From an uncultured Myxococcales bacterium (GTDB taxonomy: Bacteria; Myxococcota_A; UBA9042; CAIXZC01): 64,000 nt of DNA. The notes beneath the pieces are model-generated. The model saw only the letters and a program-made list of their open reading frames with translations. It was not told where the DNA came from and did no database searches. Shown here piece after piece: positions 55,632 to 64,000 of this stretch. The stretch's first letter is position 1. Every line of letters begins with the position of its first letter. A program made the translations under genes and the position numbers. The stretch spans positions 1 to 64,000 of the forward strand of contig CAITUV010000060.1 in assembly GCA_903895725.1 (NCBI GenBank), given 5' to 3'.

Positions 55632-57032
55632 CTAATGCCCGCCCCGCCCCTTGGGAAGGACGTTCCAGAGGGTGGCCATGGCGATGGCACCAACGACAGC
55701 AAACGGGATGGCCCACAGCTTCCAGACCTGCCAGACCGGCCAATTCTCCTGACTCGTGATCCAGGCCACCGCAGGTCCAGTGAGCGCAGCGGCCAGGTAC
55801 TGCATGCCGTCGAACAGCCCCGCAGCCGTGGCGGCTCCCTTGCGGCCGCCGAAGTCCATGGAGGCAGCGCCGCCAATCATTCCGTGGGCACCGTTCACGA
55901 AGAAGGAGAGAATGGCGAAGCTGCCGGCCGCCCCAACGCCGCCCAGCCCCAGGGCGTCGGAGCCGACGAAGAGAAGGAGAGCCAGGATCATCCCGGAGAA
56001 CCCGATGACGACCACCGGTGCCCGCCGGCTGCCGAAGATCCTGTCGGACATGCCGCCGAAGACGAAGCCTCCGATGATTCCCAGGATCGCAACCGACCAG
56101 TACGAGACATGGAACATGGCATCCGACCGGGTGATCCCGTGAACGTCCCGGAAGTACAGAGACGACCAGGCTCCGTCCAGCACCGACCGCCGGACCATGC
56201 CGACCATCATCGAAGAGATGGCTATGGTCCACATCAGGCGGCTCGTGACGATCTTCTGGAGCACGCCAAACACGGTGACCTTGCCCGCCGAATCCGCATG
56301 AACGGCATCCCCCGTGTCTCGGGTTTCGAACCCGGCCTCTTCGGGAGTCTCCACGACGAAGAACAGATTAAGGAAGAAGAAGAGGGCAACGAACCCTGCA
56401 GGCAGCCAGAATGCAAACTTCCATCCCAGCAGATTGGCGAACAGCGGTGCAATGGAGTTCCCGAGGATCAGGCCGAGCCGGATGAGGACGCCGAAGATGG
56501 CGCTGAACGTGCCCCGCTCACGGATGTGGAACCACTGGGCGTTGATCTTGACGATGGCCAGTGCCCCGAACGACTGGAAGTAGGCGTTGACCCCCCACAC
56601 CATCGCCATCCAGACGGCAAGCTCAGACGGAGTCTGCCCGCCGGCAAGCTGGGCAGGGGCCAGCATCGTGCGGGACTCACCCGCTCCAACCCATTTGGCG
56701 GCCTCGATGAGCACGAAGTCGAAGGCACCGAAAGCGAGCGAGGCGATCACCACGCCGACCGCGCCGATCAGGAATGCCTTGCGCCCTCCCAGCTTGTCGA
56801 CGATGGGAGCGTTGATGACCACGGAGATACCGTAGACCAGCGGCAGCACCAGCTCGAACAGACCGAGATCCCCCTTGGTCCATCCGAACACGTCCTGGAG
56901 GCTCGCCCCCATGGCCGAGAAGTTGTACCGGGTCATGTAGAACAGGGAGTACAGGAAACCGACCAGAATCCAGTTCTGCAACCGACGCGCCCGATATCCG
57001 GGCTCACGGAATTCGGATGGGATGCCGCTCAT
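55632..57032 (-). CDS. MFS transporter, OPA/GlpT-UhpT-like
   Basis: NWILVGFLYSLFYMTRYNFSAMGASLQDVFGWTKGDLGLFELVLPLVYGISVVINAPIVDKLGGRKAFLIGA; about 12 hydrophobic segments. Confidence 0.88.
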   Translation of the reverse strand: MSGIPSEFREPGYRARRLQNWILVGFLYSLFYMTRYNFSAMGASLQDVFGWTKGDLGLFELVLPLVYGISVVINAPIVDKLGGRKAFLIGAVGVVIASLAFGAFDFVLIEAAKWVGAGESRTMLAPAQLAGGQTPSELAVWMAMVWGVNAYFQSFGALAIVKINAQWFHIRERGTFSAIFGVLIRLGLILGNSIAPLFANLLGWKFAFWLPAGFVALFFFLNLFFVVETPEEAGFETRDTGDAVHADSAGKVTVFGVLQKIVTSRLMWTIAISSMMVGMVRRSVLDGAWSSLYFRDVHGITRSDAMFHVSYWSVAILGIIGGFVFGGMSDRIFGSRRAPVVVIGFSGMILALLLFVGSDALGLGGVGAAGSFAILSFFVNGAHGMIGGAASMDFGGRKGAATAAGLFDGMQYLAAALTGPAVAWITSQENWPVWQVWKLWAIPFAVVGAIAMATLWNVLPKGRGGH

Positions 57033-57073
57033 GTCCACTCCTGGGCAAGGGGTTCACAGCACCAGCGACGCCG

Positions 57074-57102
57074 ACCATAGCAAACCGGTTCTGTGGGTGC
57101 AA
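57074..57102 (-). promoter_or_regulatory. putative promoter TTGCAC-N17-TATGGT
   Basis: Reverse complement, upstream of CDS start 57032. Confidence 0.45.
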
Positions 57103-57208
57103 GACAAGTCGAAGCAGCACGGGAAGGCCTGCCGCTTCTCTTCCTTGCAAACGGACGGCGTTCCAGAGCATACTCCTTGTCGGAGACGGCCCGGCGAGGT
57201 GCTTCCCC

Positions 57209-58519
57209 ATGTCACGATTGAGGATGGTCTGTTTGCTCCTGGCGCTGACGGTCGGCAGCGGCTGCGGGTCGGGTGTGACCTCGTCCGTCGAGGACCTGCC
57301 CGCTGGCGCGGATGTTTCCCCCGCGGACACGCTGGCCTCGGATTTTCGCGTCCCCCCGTCCGATCTGTCGGACCGCTTCTCCGCCGGTGAAGGGGTCCTG
57401 CCAGACTCCTCGAGGATCCCCCCCGGCTTCGGGAATCCCTGTGCGTCCAACGCAGACTGCGAGAGCGGATTGTGCGTGGAAGTCGGAGAGGGCGAATCGG
57501 TCTGCACCATTCCGTGCGTCGAAGAATGCCCCAAGGACTGGCTCTGCAAAGGGATCGAAACCCCGCCCGACTGGACCTTCATCTGTGTGCCTCCCGGCGG
57601 CAACGCCTGCAAGCCGTGCGATGCCGATTCCGACTGCCTTTACAAGGGCGACCTCTGCCTGCCCGTCGGCGCCTCGGGGACCTTCTGTGCCCTCGATTGC
57701 GCAGGGGGAGAGCCCTGCCCCGAGCACTATACCTGCGCCGATGTCCCCCTGGAGTCCGGGACGGCCCGCCAATGCCTGCCGGATACCGGGAGCTGCATCT
57801 GCTCGTTCGGGATCGATGGAGCCGCGGAGGCCTGCTCGGTGACCAACGAGCTCGGCAAGTGCTTCGGCGAACGGTTCTGCAACGGCGCCGCAGGCTGGTC
57901 CGAATGCAATGCCAAGACCCCCGCCGCCGAGACATGTGACGGGACTGACGAGGACTGCGACGGCCAGGTCGACGAGGGGCTCCAGCCCACTGCATGCTCC
58001 AAGTCCAACGAGAACGGCGAATGCCTGGGGACGCTGACTTGCGACGGACCGAACGGCTGGGTATGCGACGCCCCGACTCCGCTGCCGGAAGATTGCGATG
58101 GGCTGGACAACGACTGCGATGGCATCGCCGACGATGGCCTGGGCGATCAGCCCGAGCTCTGTGACGGAGTCGACAACGATTGCGACGGGCTGGTCGACGA
58201 GGGGTTCAAGGACACGGACTTCGACAAGACGGCCGATTGTGCGGACCCGGACGACGACGACGATCTCGACCCGGATGAGAGCGACTGCTCTCCGCTCGAC
58301 CCGCTGGTCCACGCAGGTGCGGTCGAGGAGTGCGACGGCATCGACAACAATTGCGATTACTTCGCGGACGAAGGGTGCCCCGCCAGCGGGCTCGCTCTGC
58401 AACAGGTGCAGGCGGCGGGGACCGTGAAATCCAAGAACATCGCTCTGACCGTGACCTTCGAGGCCGTTGCCGGAGGACGCGTCCAGGGTTCCGACCTGGT
58501 GCTGGAGCTCGGGTGGTAG
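57209..58519 (+). CDS. lipoprotein with MopE-like putative metal-binding repeats
   Basis: [22 protein letters not shown] lipobox; repeated [64 protein letters not shown]. Confidence 0.85.
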   Translation: MSRLRMVCLLLALTVGSGCGSGVTSSVEDLPAGADVSPADTLASDFRVPPSDLSDRFSAGEGVLPDSSRIPPGFGNPCASNADCESGLCVEVGEGESVCTIPCVEECPKDWLCKGIETPPDWTFICVPPGGNACKPCDADSDCLYKGDLCLPVGASGTFCALDCAGGEPCPEHYTCADVPLESGTARQCLPDTGSCICSFGIDGAAEACSVTNELGKCFGERFCNGAAGWSECNAKTPAAETCDGTDEDCDGQVDEGLQPTACSKSNENGECLGTLTCDGPNGWVCDAPTPLPEDCDGLDNDCDGIADDGLGDQPELCDGVDNDCDGLVDEGFKDTDFDKTADCADPDDDDDLDPDESDCSPLDPLVHAGAVEECDGIDNNCDYFADEGCPASGLALQQVQAAGTVKSKNIALTVTFEAVAGGRVQGSDLVLELGW

Positions 58520-58568
58520 CGGGCCGGGACTTCCGACCCCTGACAGGAGCAAGGACAGGAGCAAGGAC

Positions 58569-60422
58569 ATGGAAACGCCGATGACCAGTGGACGCTGTTG
58601 CGGGTGGATGGTCAGCCTGATGGTTGGGGGGCTCCTATGGGCCTCCCCCCTGCCTGCCCATGGAGCGGACTGGGGCCCCGGCCACCTGGCTGTCCGAGGG
58701 AGCCTGAGCAATTTGGCCGGCGAGCCCATCGGCGGACCGGTCGACCTCGTCTTCTCCCTCTACGCCGCCCCCGACGGGGGAGTTCCGGTGTGGACCGAGC
58801 CCCACATGGACGTGCCGCTCACCGGGGCCGGCGAGTTCTCGGTTCTGCTGGGCCAGTCCAAGCCGCTGGATGCCCCCCCCCTGTTCGAGCAGTACGGGGA
58901 GCTCTGGGCGGGAATCGCCGTGGATGACGGCGAGGAGCTTCCCCGACTGCCGCTGTCCGCTGTGGGCTACTCCATGCAGGCCCGGCATGCCGTCGGAGCG
59001 TCCGACCTCTCGTGCACGGAGTGCGTCGAAAGCTCCGAGATCCTCGACGGCACGGTCGGGCTTGCAGACCTCGGCGGTGGCTGCACATCAAGTCAGATCC
59101 TGAAACGCAACGGCGCGGGCGACGCGTGGACCTGTGCCGATGACCTGGTCCTCACCGAGCAGCAGGTCGTCGACTACGTGAAGAAGAACGGCTTCGTAAC
59201 CCTGGCGGAGCTTGCCGTCGTCGCGTTCACGGGCGACTACGCCGACCTCATCAACACCCCTCCTCTGCTCGACGTGATGGGCCTCGATGCTCTCGGAAGG
59301 GTCACCATTGGCAACAAGCCGATCATATCGGCCGACGGCAAGTGGATTGGCGACCCGACCGGCCTCATTGGCCCGCAGGGGCCGCAAGGGCCGCAGGGAG
59401 AGACCGGGCCAGTCGGGCCGATGGGACCGATGGGACCGATGGGGCCCCAGGGGCCCGTCGGAGACATGGGCCCTCAAGGACCGCAAGGCCTCACCGGACC
59501 TCAGGGACCGCAAGGCCTCACCGGACCTCAGGGCCCCCAGGGATTGCAGGGGCCCAAGGGCGATACCGGGCCGCAGGGGCCACAAGGGCTGACCGGGGCG
59601 ACCGGCACGACCGGGCCTCAAGGACCCCAGGGGCTCCAGGGCGTGGCCGGTCCGCAAGGACCCAAGGGCGATACCGGTGCCACCGGCGCAACCGGTGCGA
59701 CGGGGCCTCAGGGGGCGACGGGTCCGCAAGGACCCAAGGGCGATACCGGAGCCACCGGCGCAACCGGTGCGACGGGGCCTCAGGGGGCGACGGGTCCGCA
59801 AGGACCCAAGGGCGATACCGGTGCCACCGGTGCGACGGGGCCTCAGGGGCCGACGGGGGCTACCGGCGCAACGGGCGCTACCGGGCCTCAGGGAGCGGCC
59901 GGGGAGAATGGGGGCCTGTGCTACACTCGCTGGGGGGTTTGGGGGTGCGCGGCCGGATACACCGAGGTCGTGCACGGCAACCCCGGAGGCCACGAATCCT
60001 ACACATCGGGAGGGGCCCATCTGGCCAACGTGGAGTGCGTCGATTCAACCCCCTCGGCAATGTCGACATGGAGCGGCGGCTATCCCAATCGCCTCATGCG
60101 TGGCGATGCCGAAGGGGACGGCATGCAGAAGGTCCGCTCCCGTTGCTCGGTCTGCTGCGTGGGCGGCTGCTACATGGCGCTGGGCGTAGACACCTGTGCG
60201 GCCGGATACACCAAGGTCTATGGGGGACGGACCGGAGGCATCGAGGCCTATGTGCAAGGCCCTTATGGAAAGACCGTCTGTGTGGACTCCGCTTCGGAAG
60301 TCCAGAATACCTGGTCCTCGGGCTACAACACCCGCCTCATGCGCTTCCGGGACATCGGAGGTGCTTCCGATAACGGCATGGACCAGATCAATAATCTGTG
60401 TGCCATGTGCTGCAAACCCTGA
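58569..60422 (+). CDS. secreted collagen-like protein with duplicated Cys-rich C-terminal cap
   Basis: Signal peptide; Gly-X-Y run from 59361 to about 59916; C-terminal duplicated CAAGYTxVxxGxxGGxEyY...CVDS...TWSxGYxxRLMR...CxxCC. Confidence 0.88.
   Translation: METPMTSGRCCGWMVSLMVGGLLWASPLPAHGADWGPGHLAVRGSLSNLAGEPIGGPVDLVFSLYAAPDGGVPVWTEPHMDVPLTGAGEFSVLLGQSKPLDAPPLFEQYGELWAGIAVDDGEELPRLPLSAVGYSMQARHAVGASDLSCTECVESSEILDGTVGLADLGGGCTSSQILKRNGAGDAWTCADDLVLTEQQVVDYVKKNGFVTLAELAVVAFTGDYADLINTPPLLDVMGLDALGRVTIGNKPIISADGKWIGDPTGLIGPQGPQGPQGETGPVGPMGPMGPMGPQGPVGDMGPQGPQGLTGPQGPQGLTGPQGPQGLQGPKGDTGPQGPQGLTGATGTTGPQGPQGLQGVAGPQGPKGDTGATGATGATGPQGATGPQGPKGDTGATGATGATGPQGATGPQGPKGDTGATGATGPQGPTGATGATGATGPQGAAGENGGLCYTRWGVWGCAAGYTEVVHGNPGGHESYTSGGAHLANVECVDSTPSAMSTWSGGYPNRLMRGDAEGDGMQKVRSRCSVCCVGGCYMALGVDTCAAGYTKVYGGRTGGIEAYVQGPYGKTVCVDSASEVQNTWSSGYNTRLMRFRDIGGASDNGMDQINNLCAMCCKP
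59649..59864. repeat. 72-bp near-perfect repeat (about 3 copies) inside collagen-like region
   Basis: ggtccgcaaggacccaagggcgatacc recurs at 59649, 59721 and 59793; encodes [24 protein letters not shown]. Confidence 0.9.
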
Positions 60423-60572
60423 CCTCCTGCGCCCTGCCCACCTGCCTGACCGTTTCCGTGCCGTGGGCACGCATTTCCTCGCATTGCATGTGCTGGGCCT
60501 CGTGTGGTATAGGGAGACGCACCTCGTCTGCGGCGAGGACGTGGGCAAGAATCACCTGTTCGGAGCACTGAA

Positions 60573-61046
60573 TTGGGCCTGACGAGCTGGCTGGAAAGAT
60601 TGCTGAAGAGGGTAGGGGGGGCAGCTCGATTTCTGCCCTGCCTGTGGCTTCTCGCTGCAGCGATCTGCCTGCTGGCGTCCGCCTGGCTGCTCGTCCGCGT
60701 GTGGCATGCGGGGGAACCTCCCGCTGCGGCGGATTGGCAGCAGGCGGCCAGCCGGATGGCGAGCCGCATCGGCCCCGGGGAAATCATTTTCGTGCACCCC
60801 GCCGGCCGCACCGCTCAAGCCATTGATTCCGTCGCCGGACTCCCCGTCGCCTGCGACCCGTGGGAAGGCTCGCTCACCCTGTCGGGAAAGCTTCCCGCCG
60901 GAATCTGGGTCGCCGGTGACAGGGCGCTTCCCGGGAGGTTGAAGACCCTGCTGGCGGGATTCTCCCGAAAGGGAACCATCGGATTCGGCAAGGTCTTCCT
61001 GAGGCACCACTGGAAGCGGGCCGAGAAGCCTCCGAGGAAGAGGTGA
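60573..61046 (+). CDS. small membrane-anchored protein of unknown function
   Basis: TTG start; TM FLPCLWLLAAAICLLASAWLLVRVW; overlaps next CDS start. Confidence 0.55.
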   Translation: MGLTSWLERLLKRVGGAARFLPCLWLLAAAICLLASAWLLVRVWHAGEPPAAADWQQAASRMASRIGPGEIIFVHPAGRTAQAIDSVAGLPVACDPWEGSLTLSGKLPAGIWVAGDRALPGRLKTLLAGFSRKGTIGFGKVFLRHHWKRAEKPPRKR

Positions 61047-63052
61047 TGGCCGTGGACGACCGTCTCTCCCTCGACTCCGCTCGGGACAAGTCCCCCGACT
61101 CCGCTCGCAGTGGAGCGTCGACCCTTTCGTCGGTTCTCCTGTGGCTCTTCCTGCTCTCGGCGTACCTGTACCCGACGTTCCTGTTTCCCATCCACAATCC
61201 CAACGAGCGAGCCCGCTCCTACATGACGGTGGCGATGTTCGACCACGGTACCTTCGCCATCGGCTACCGCAAGCCGGCGAAGCAGGGTAGGGGGTTCATC
61301 GACGAAGGGTCGGTCTACGACCGTTGGGGCTATGTCAACGACAAGGCCCTCGTGTGCGACGACCCACAGCTCAAGCCGCCCGATTGTGCCGGGACTCTCT
61401 ACTCGGCCAAGGCACCGGGAACGAGCTTTCTCGGCTACCCCATCTACGCTGCCCTCAAGCTGTTAGCCGATGCCCTGGGCATGGACCTCAGCCAGGAGGT
61501 GATTCTGCTGGTGTTGCGTCTGTTCGTCGTCGTGATCCCATCCCTCCTGATGCTCTGGGCCTTCCGCCGCTTCGCCGGAGAGGCCGGATTCGACCCGGTG
61601 CTGACGGACCTCGCGACGGCCGGGTTGGGGGTAGGCTCCATGGTCTACACGTACTCCCACATGTTTGCGGGGCACCAGGTCACTGCGTACCTTCTGTTCT
61701 TCGCCCTTCTGACCGCGTGGCGCAGCCGCTCGGATGACTGGTGGTTCTGGCCTGCCGGGACGGGCTTCTTCCTGGCCATGGCCGTGAGCACGGAATACCC
61801 GATGGCGCTGGTTGCGCTTGTGATTGCCGGGTACCAGTTGTACTGCCGCCGTGGCCTCAAGACGGTTCTCTGGGCGGCGGTCGGCGGGCTGTTGCCAGTC
61901 CTCCTGACGGCCTGGTTCCACACGGTAGCATTCGGTCGTCCCTGGAGAACGGCGTACACGACTCTTGAGAACCCGGGGTTCGTCCGGGATATTGCTCCCG
62001 GCGTGATGGGCCTCCGGGAGCCTCGCCTCGAGAACCTCTTTGGGGCCTTCGTAGCCCCGTTCGAGGGGTTGTTCTACTATGCGCCGTGGATGGTGCTCTG
62101 TCTGCCTGCCGTCGTGCACTACCTGGCACGCCAGCGCCGCGCCCAGTCCAGTGCAATGAAGGCGCTCTTCTATACCGGGGCCTTGTCGTTGCTGGCCCTG
62201 ACGGTGTTCATCTCCTGTCACTCCCTGTGGCGGGGAGGCTGGACCCTGGGGCCGCGCTACATCGTTCCGTTTGCCCCATTTGCCGCCCTGGTGATCCTTC
62301 ACTGGATTCACCTCTGGAGCGCTGGCCGGCCCCTGGCATCCAGGATTGTGCTGTCCGCTTTGGTCGTCTTGTCCGTCATCGTGACCGGTGCCTGCTCGCT
62401 GGTTTCGCAGGGGTTCCACACTGAATTCTTCAATCCACTCACCGAGGCGGTGCTGCCGCTGCTGCGTGACGGGTTCATCACGTACAGTCTGGGTCACCTG
62501 CTCGGGCTTGAGGGAGGCCATGTGGTGTTGCCGTTGCTGGTCCTGACGCTGCCGGCGATGGTCTGGCTCATCTGGCAGTCCACGCTCCCAGGTAGACCGA
62601 CCTCCGATTCGGGTGGCTATTCCAAGCGGATCTTTCAGTTTTCATTCATTATTATCCTGGTCTCGGCAGGTCTTCTGGGTCTGACCATTCCGGCCAGGAA
62701 GAGCACGACGCTCAAGCAGATTCGGGCATTGACGTACACGCAGGAGAACTTCTATCCGTTCGGCAAGACGAACGAGTTTCTCCAGGCTCGTGCGTTCCGG
62801 CGGTCTGTGGGCAAGCTGTTGCCGGACCATGCCGGAGCCCGACGGCTGGCTCAATGGGATCTGGTGGAGCGTGGTGAGTGCCGCCAGAGCCTTGGCCGCG
62901 TCGGAGCTCTGGTGGAATCCGACCTGGATTCCGTGGCCATGCGGAGCATCGCTCCATTCCTGTCGACTCTGCTGCCTTCACCGGTGGGGATTCCGGTTCC
63001 GCTTCCCTTGAGAGCGGACTTCCGGATTCCCGACAATCTGCCGAAGCCCTGA
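61046..63052 (+). CDS. polytopic membrane protein, GT-C-glycosyltransferase-like
   Basis: Many hydrophobic helices; early luminal segment NPNERARSYMTVAMFDHGTFAIG...YSAKAPGTSFLGYP resembles GT-C/ArnT-PMT-like proteins. Confidence 0.65.
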   Translation: MAVDDRLSLDSARDKSPDSARSGASTLSSVLLWLFLLSAYLYPTFLFPIHNPNERARSYMTVAMFDHGTFAIGYRKPAKQGRGFIDEGSVYDRWGYVNDKALVCDDPQLKPPDCAGTLYSAKAPGTSFLGYPIYAALKLLADALGMDLSQEVILLVLRLFVVVIPSLLMLWAFRRFAGEAGFDPVLTDLATAGLGVGSMVYTYSHMFAGHQVTAYLLFFALLTAWRSRSDDWWFWPAGTGFFLAMAVSTEYPMALVALVIAGYQLYCRRGLKTVLWAAVGGLLPVLLTAWFHTVAFGRPWRTAYTTLENPGFVRDIAPGVMGLREPRLENLFGAFVAPFEGLFYYAPWMVLCLPAVVHYLARQRRAQSSAMKALFYTGALSLLALTVFISCHSLWRGGWTLGPRYIVPFAPFAALVILHWIHLWSAGRPLASRIVLSALVVLSVIVTGACSLVSQGFHTEFFNPLTEAVLPLLRDGFITYSLGHLLGLEGGHVVLPLLVLTLPAMVWLIWQSTLPGRPTSDSGGYSKRIFQFSFIIILVSAGLLGLTIPARKSTTLKQIRALTYTQENFYPFGKTNEFLQARAFRRSVGKLLPDHAGARRLAQWDLVERGECRQSLGRVGALVESDLDSVAMRSIAPFLSTLLPSPVGIPVPLPLRADFRIPDNLPKP

Positions 63053-63150
63053 GCCGTGTCCCCACCCAAAGCGCCGATAAGAGATATTATGTCAACTCGT
63101 ATGGATTTCGCGTGCACGTCCGCCTGCGGCGCAGGACCGACGATTCCAGC

Positions 63151-63180
63151 TTGACAACCCCCGCCCCGATGGCTTACCTT
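63151..63180 (+). promoter_or_regulatory. putative promoter TTGACA-N18-TACCTT for tRNA-Ser
   Basis: 26 nt upstream of the mature tRNA 5' end; C-rich spacer. Confidence 0.45.
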
Positions 63181-63205
63181 GTCGTCGCTCTTTGGAATCA
63201 CACCT

Positions 63206-63295
63206 GGAGAGATGCCCGAGTGGCCGAAGGGGCGCGATTGGAAATCGCGTGTGCCCTCAAAAGGGGTACCATGGGTTCGACTCCCATTCTCTCCG
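63206..63295 (+). tRNA. tRNA-Ser(GGA)
   Basis: Acceptor GGAGAGA/TCTCTCC, anticodon stem-loop CGCGA-TTGGAAA-TCGCG, long variable arm, T-arm GGTTCGACTCC; CCA not encoded. Confidence 0.95.
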
Positions 63296-63331
63296 CTGTG
63301 CCGAAGCATCTTTGGATGTCGACGCACTCAT

Positions 63332-63428
63332 GATAGCCGGGGACCAACCGCAACGTCGTTGCCGGGAACCCCGCCAGGTCCGGAAGGAAGCAACGGTACT
63401 GGCGCCGGCGTGTGCGGCCCCGGCTATC
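63332..63428 (+). ncRNA. ffs: bacterial small SRP RNA (4.5S-type)
   Basis: Conserved GCCAGGTCCGGAAGGAAGCAACGGTA apical domain; flanks GATAGCCGGGG / CCCCGGCTATC complementary; located between tRNA-Ser and dnaX. Confidence 0.92.
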
Positions 63429-63484
63429 ACCGGCCCCCTTTGAGGCCATGAACTGGTGCCCTGCGTAGAACAAGGAAACTGAGC

Positions 63485-64000
63485 ATGTCCGGCTATCTTG
63501 CCCTCGCCAGGAAGCACCGCCCTCAGACTTTCGAGGACATCGTAGGTCAGGAACACGTCTGCAAGACCCTTCAGAAGGCCATCGAAGGGCAGCGTATTCA
63601 CCATGCCTATCTGTTTGCAGGGATTCGGGGGATTGGAAAGACCACCTGTGCCCGAGTCCTGGCCAAGGCCCTGAACTGCAAGGACGGCCCTACCCCACAC
63701 CCCTGCAATACCTGCGTCTCCTGCGTCGAGATCACCGCCGGACGCAGCATGGACGTCATGGAGCTCGATGCCGCCTCCAACCGTGGCATCGACGACATCC
63801 GGGAGCTCCGGGAAGGCGTCCGCTACACGACCGCCCGGGACCGCTTCAAGGTAGTCATCATCGACGAAGTCCATATGCTTACCGAGCAGGCATTCAACGC
63901 CCTCCTCAAGACACTCGAGGAACCGCCTGCGCACGTGCGCTTCATCCTCGCGACGACGGACCCCCAGAAACTCCCGGCAACGATCCTCTCCCGGTGCCAG
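63485..64000 (+). CDS. dnaX: DNA polymerase III subunit gamma/tau, 5' part (truncated by window edge)
   Basis: [33 protein letters not shown]...[27 protein letters not shown]...[19 protein letters not shown]...[26 protein letters not shown]. Absent from ORF track because it runs off the end. Confidence 0.95.
   Translation, partial: MSGYLALARKHRPQTFEDIVGQEHVCKTLQKAIEGQRIHHAYLFAGIRGIGKTTCARVLAKALNCKDGPTPHPCNTCVSCVEITAGRSMDVMELDAASNRGIDDIRELREGVRYTTARDRFKVVIIDEVHMLTEQAFNALLKTLEEPPAHVRFILATTDPQKLPATILSRCQ

Noticed and set aside
59088-60020. 310-aa minus-strand repeat ORF (Arg/Pro/Leu rich)
   Set aside because: Antisense translation of the collagen Gly-X-Y repeats.
63179-63451. Small plus-strand ORFs (63179..63451, 63192..63443)
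   Set aside because: They overlap tRNA-Ser and SRP RNA; RNA genes explain the sequence.

Overview
GC-rich, densely coding chromosomal window, probably from a Myxococcota-like bacterium. The lineage inference rests on a MYXO-CTERM-like tail, many Cys-rich surface lipoproteins and MopE/IPT/IgGFc-type secreted proteins. It holds about 40 protein genes, one tRNA-Ser(GGA), one small bacterial SRP RNA (ffs), and the 5' end of dnaX at the right edge. Housekeeping genes (asnB, proC, rocD, M16 peptidase pair, ArsA-like ATPase, CoA-transferase pair, AI-2E-type permease, MFS/OPA-type transporter) alternate with secreted proteins of unusual architecture. Two real coding regions run off the window and are absent from the ORF track: a Cys-rich repeat lipoprotein (1-2043, minus) and dnaX (63485-64000, plus). 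The best candidates for undescribed biology are: (i) a two-gene minus-strand unit (8466-13264) encoding a GHKL/Hsp90-like ATPase - TM - transglutaminase-like - TM protein, translationally coupled to a second, degenerate GHKL protein with a possible PD-(D/E)xK motif; (ii) a predicted exported tetraheme (4x CxxCH) domain fused to a CrtI/RetSat-like FAD oxidoreductase (35769-37772); (iii) a GT51 transglycosylase carried at the C-terminus of a ~900-residue AsmA/TamB-like region (43354-47187); and (iv) a collagen-like protein ending in a duplicated Cys-rich cap (58569-60422). No transposons, phage genes or CRISPR arrays were seen. All assignments are from reading the sequence; no database search was run.
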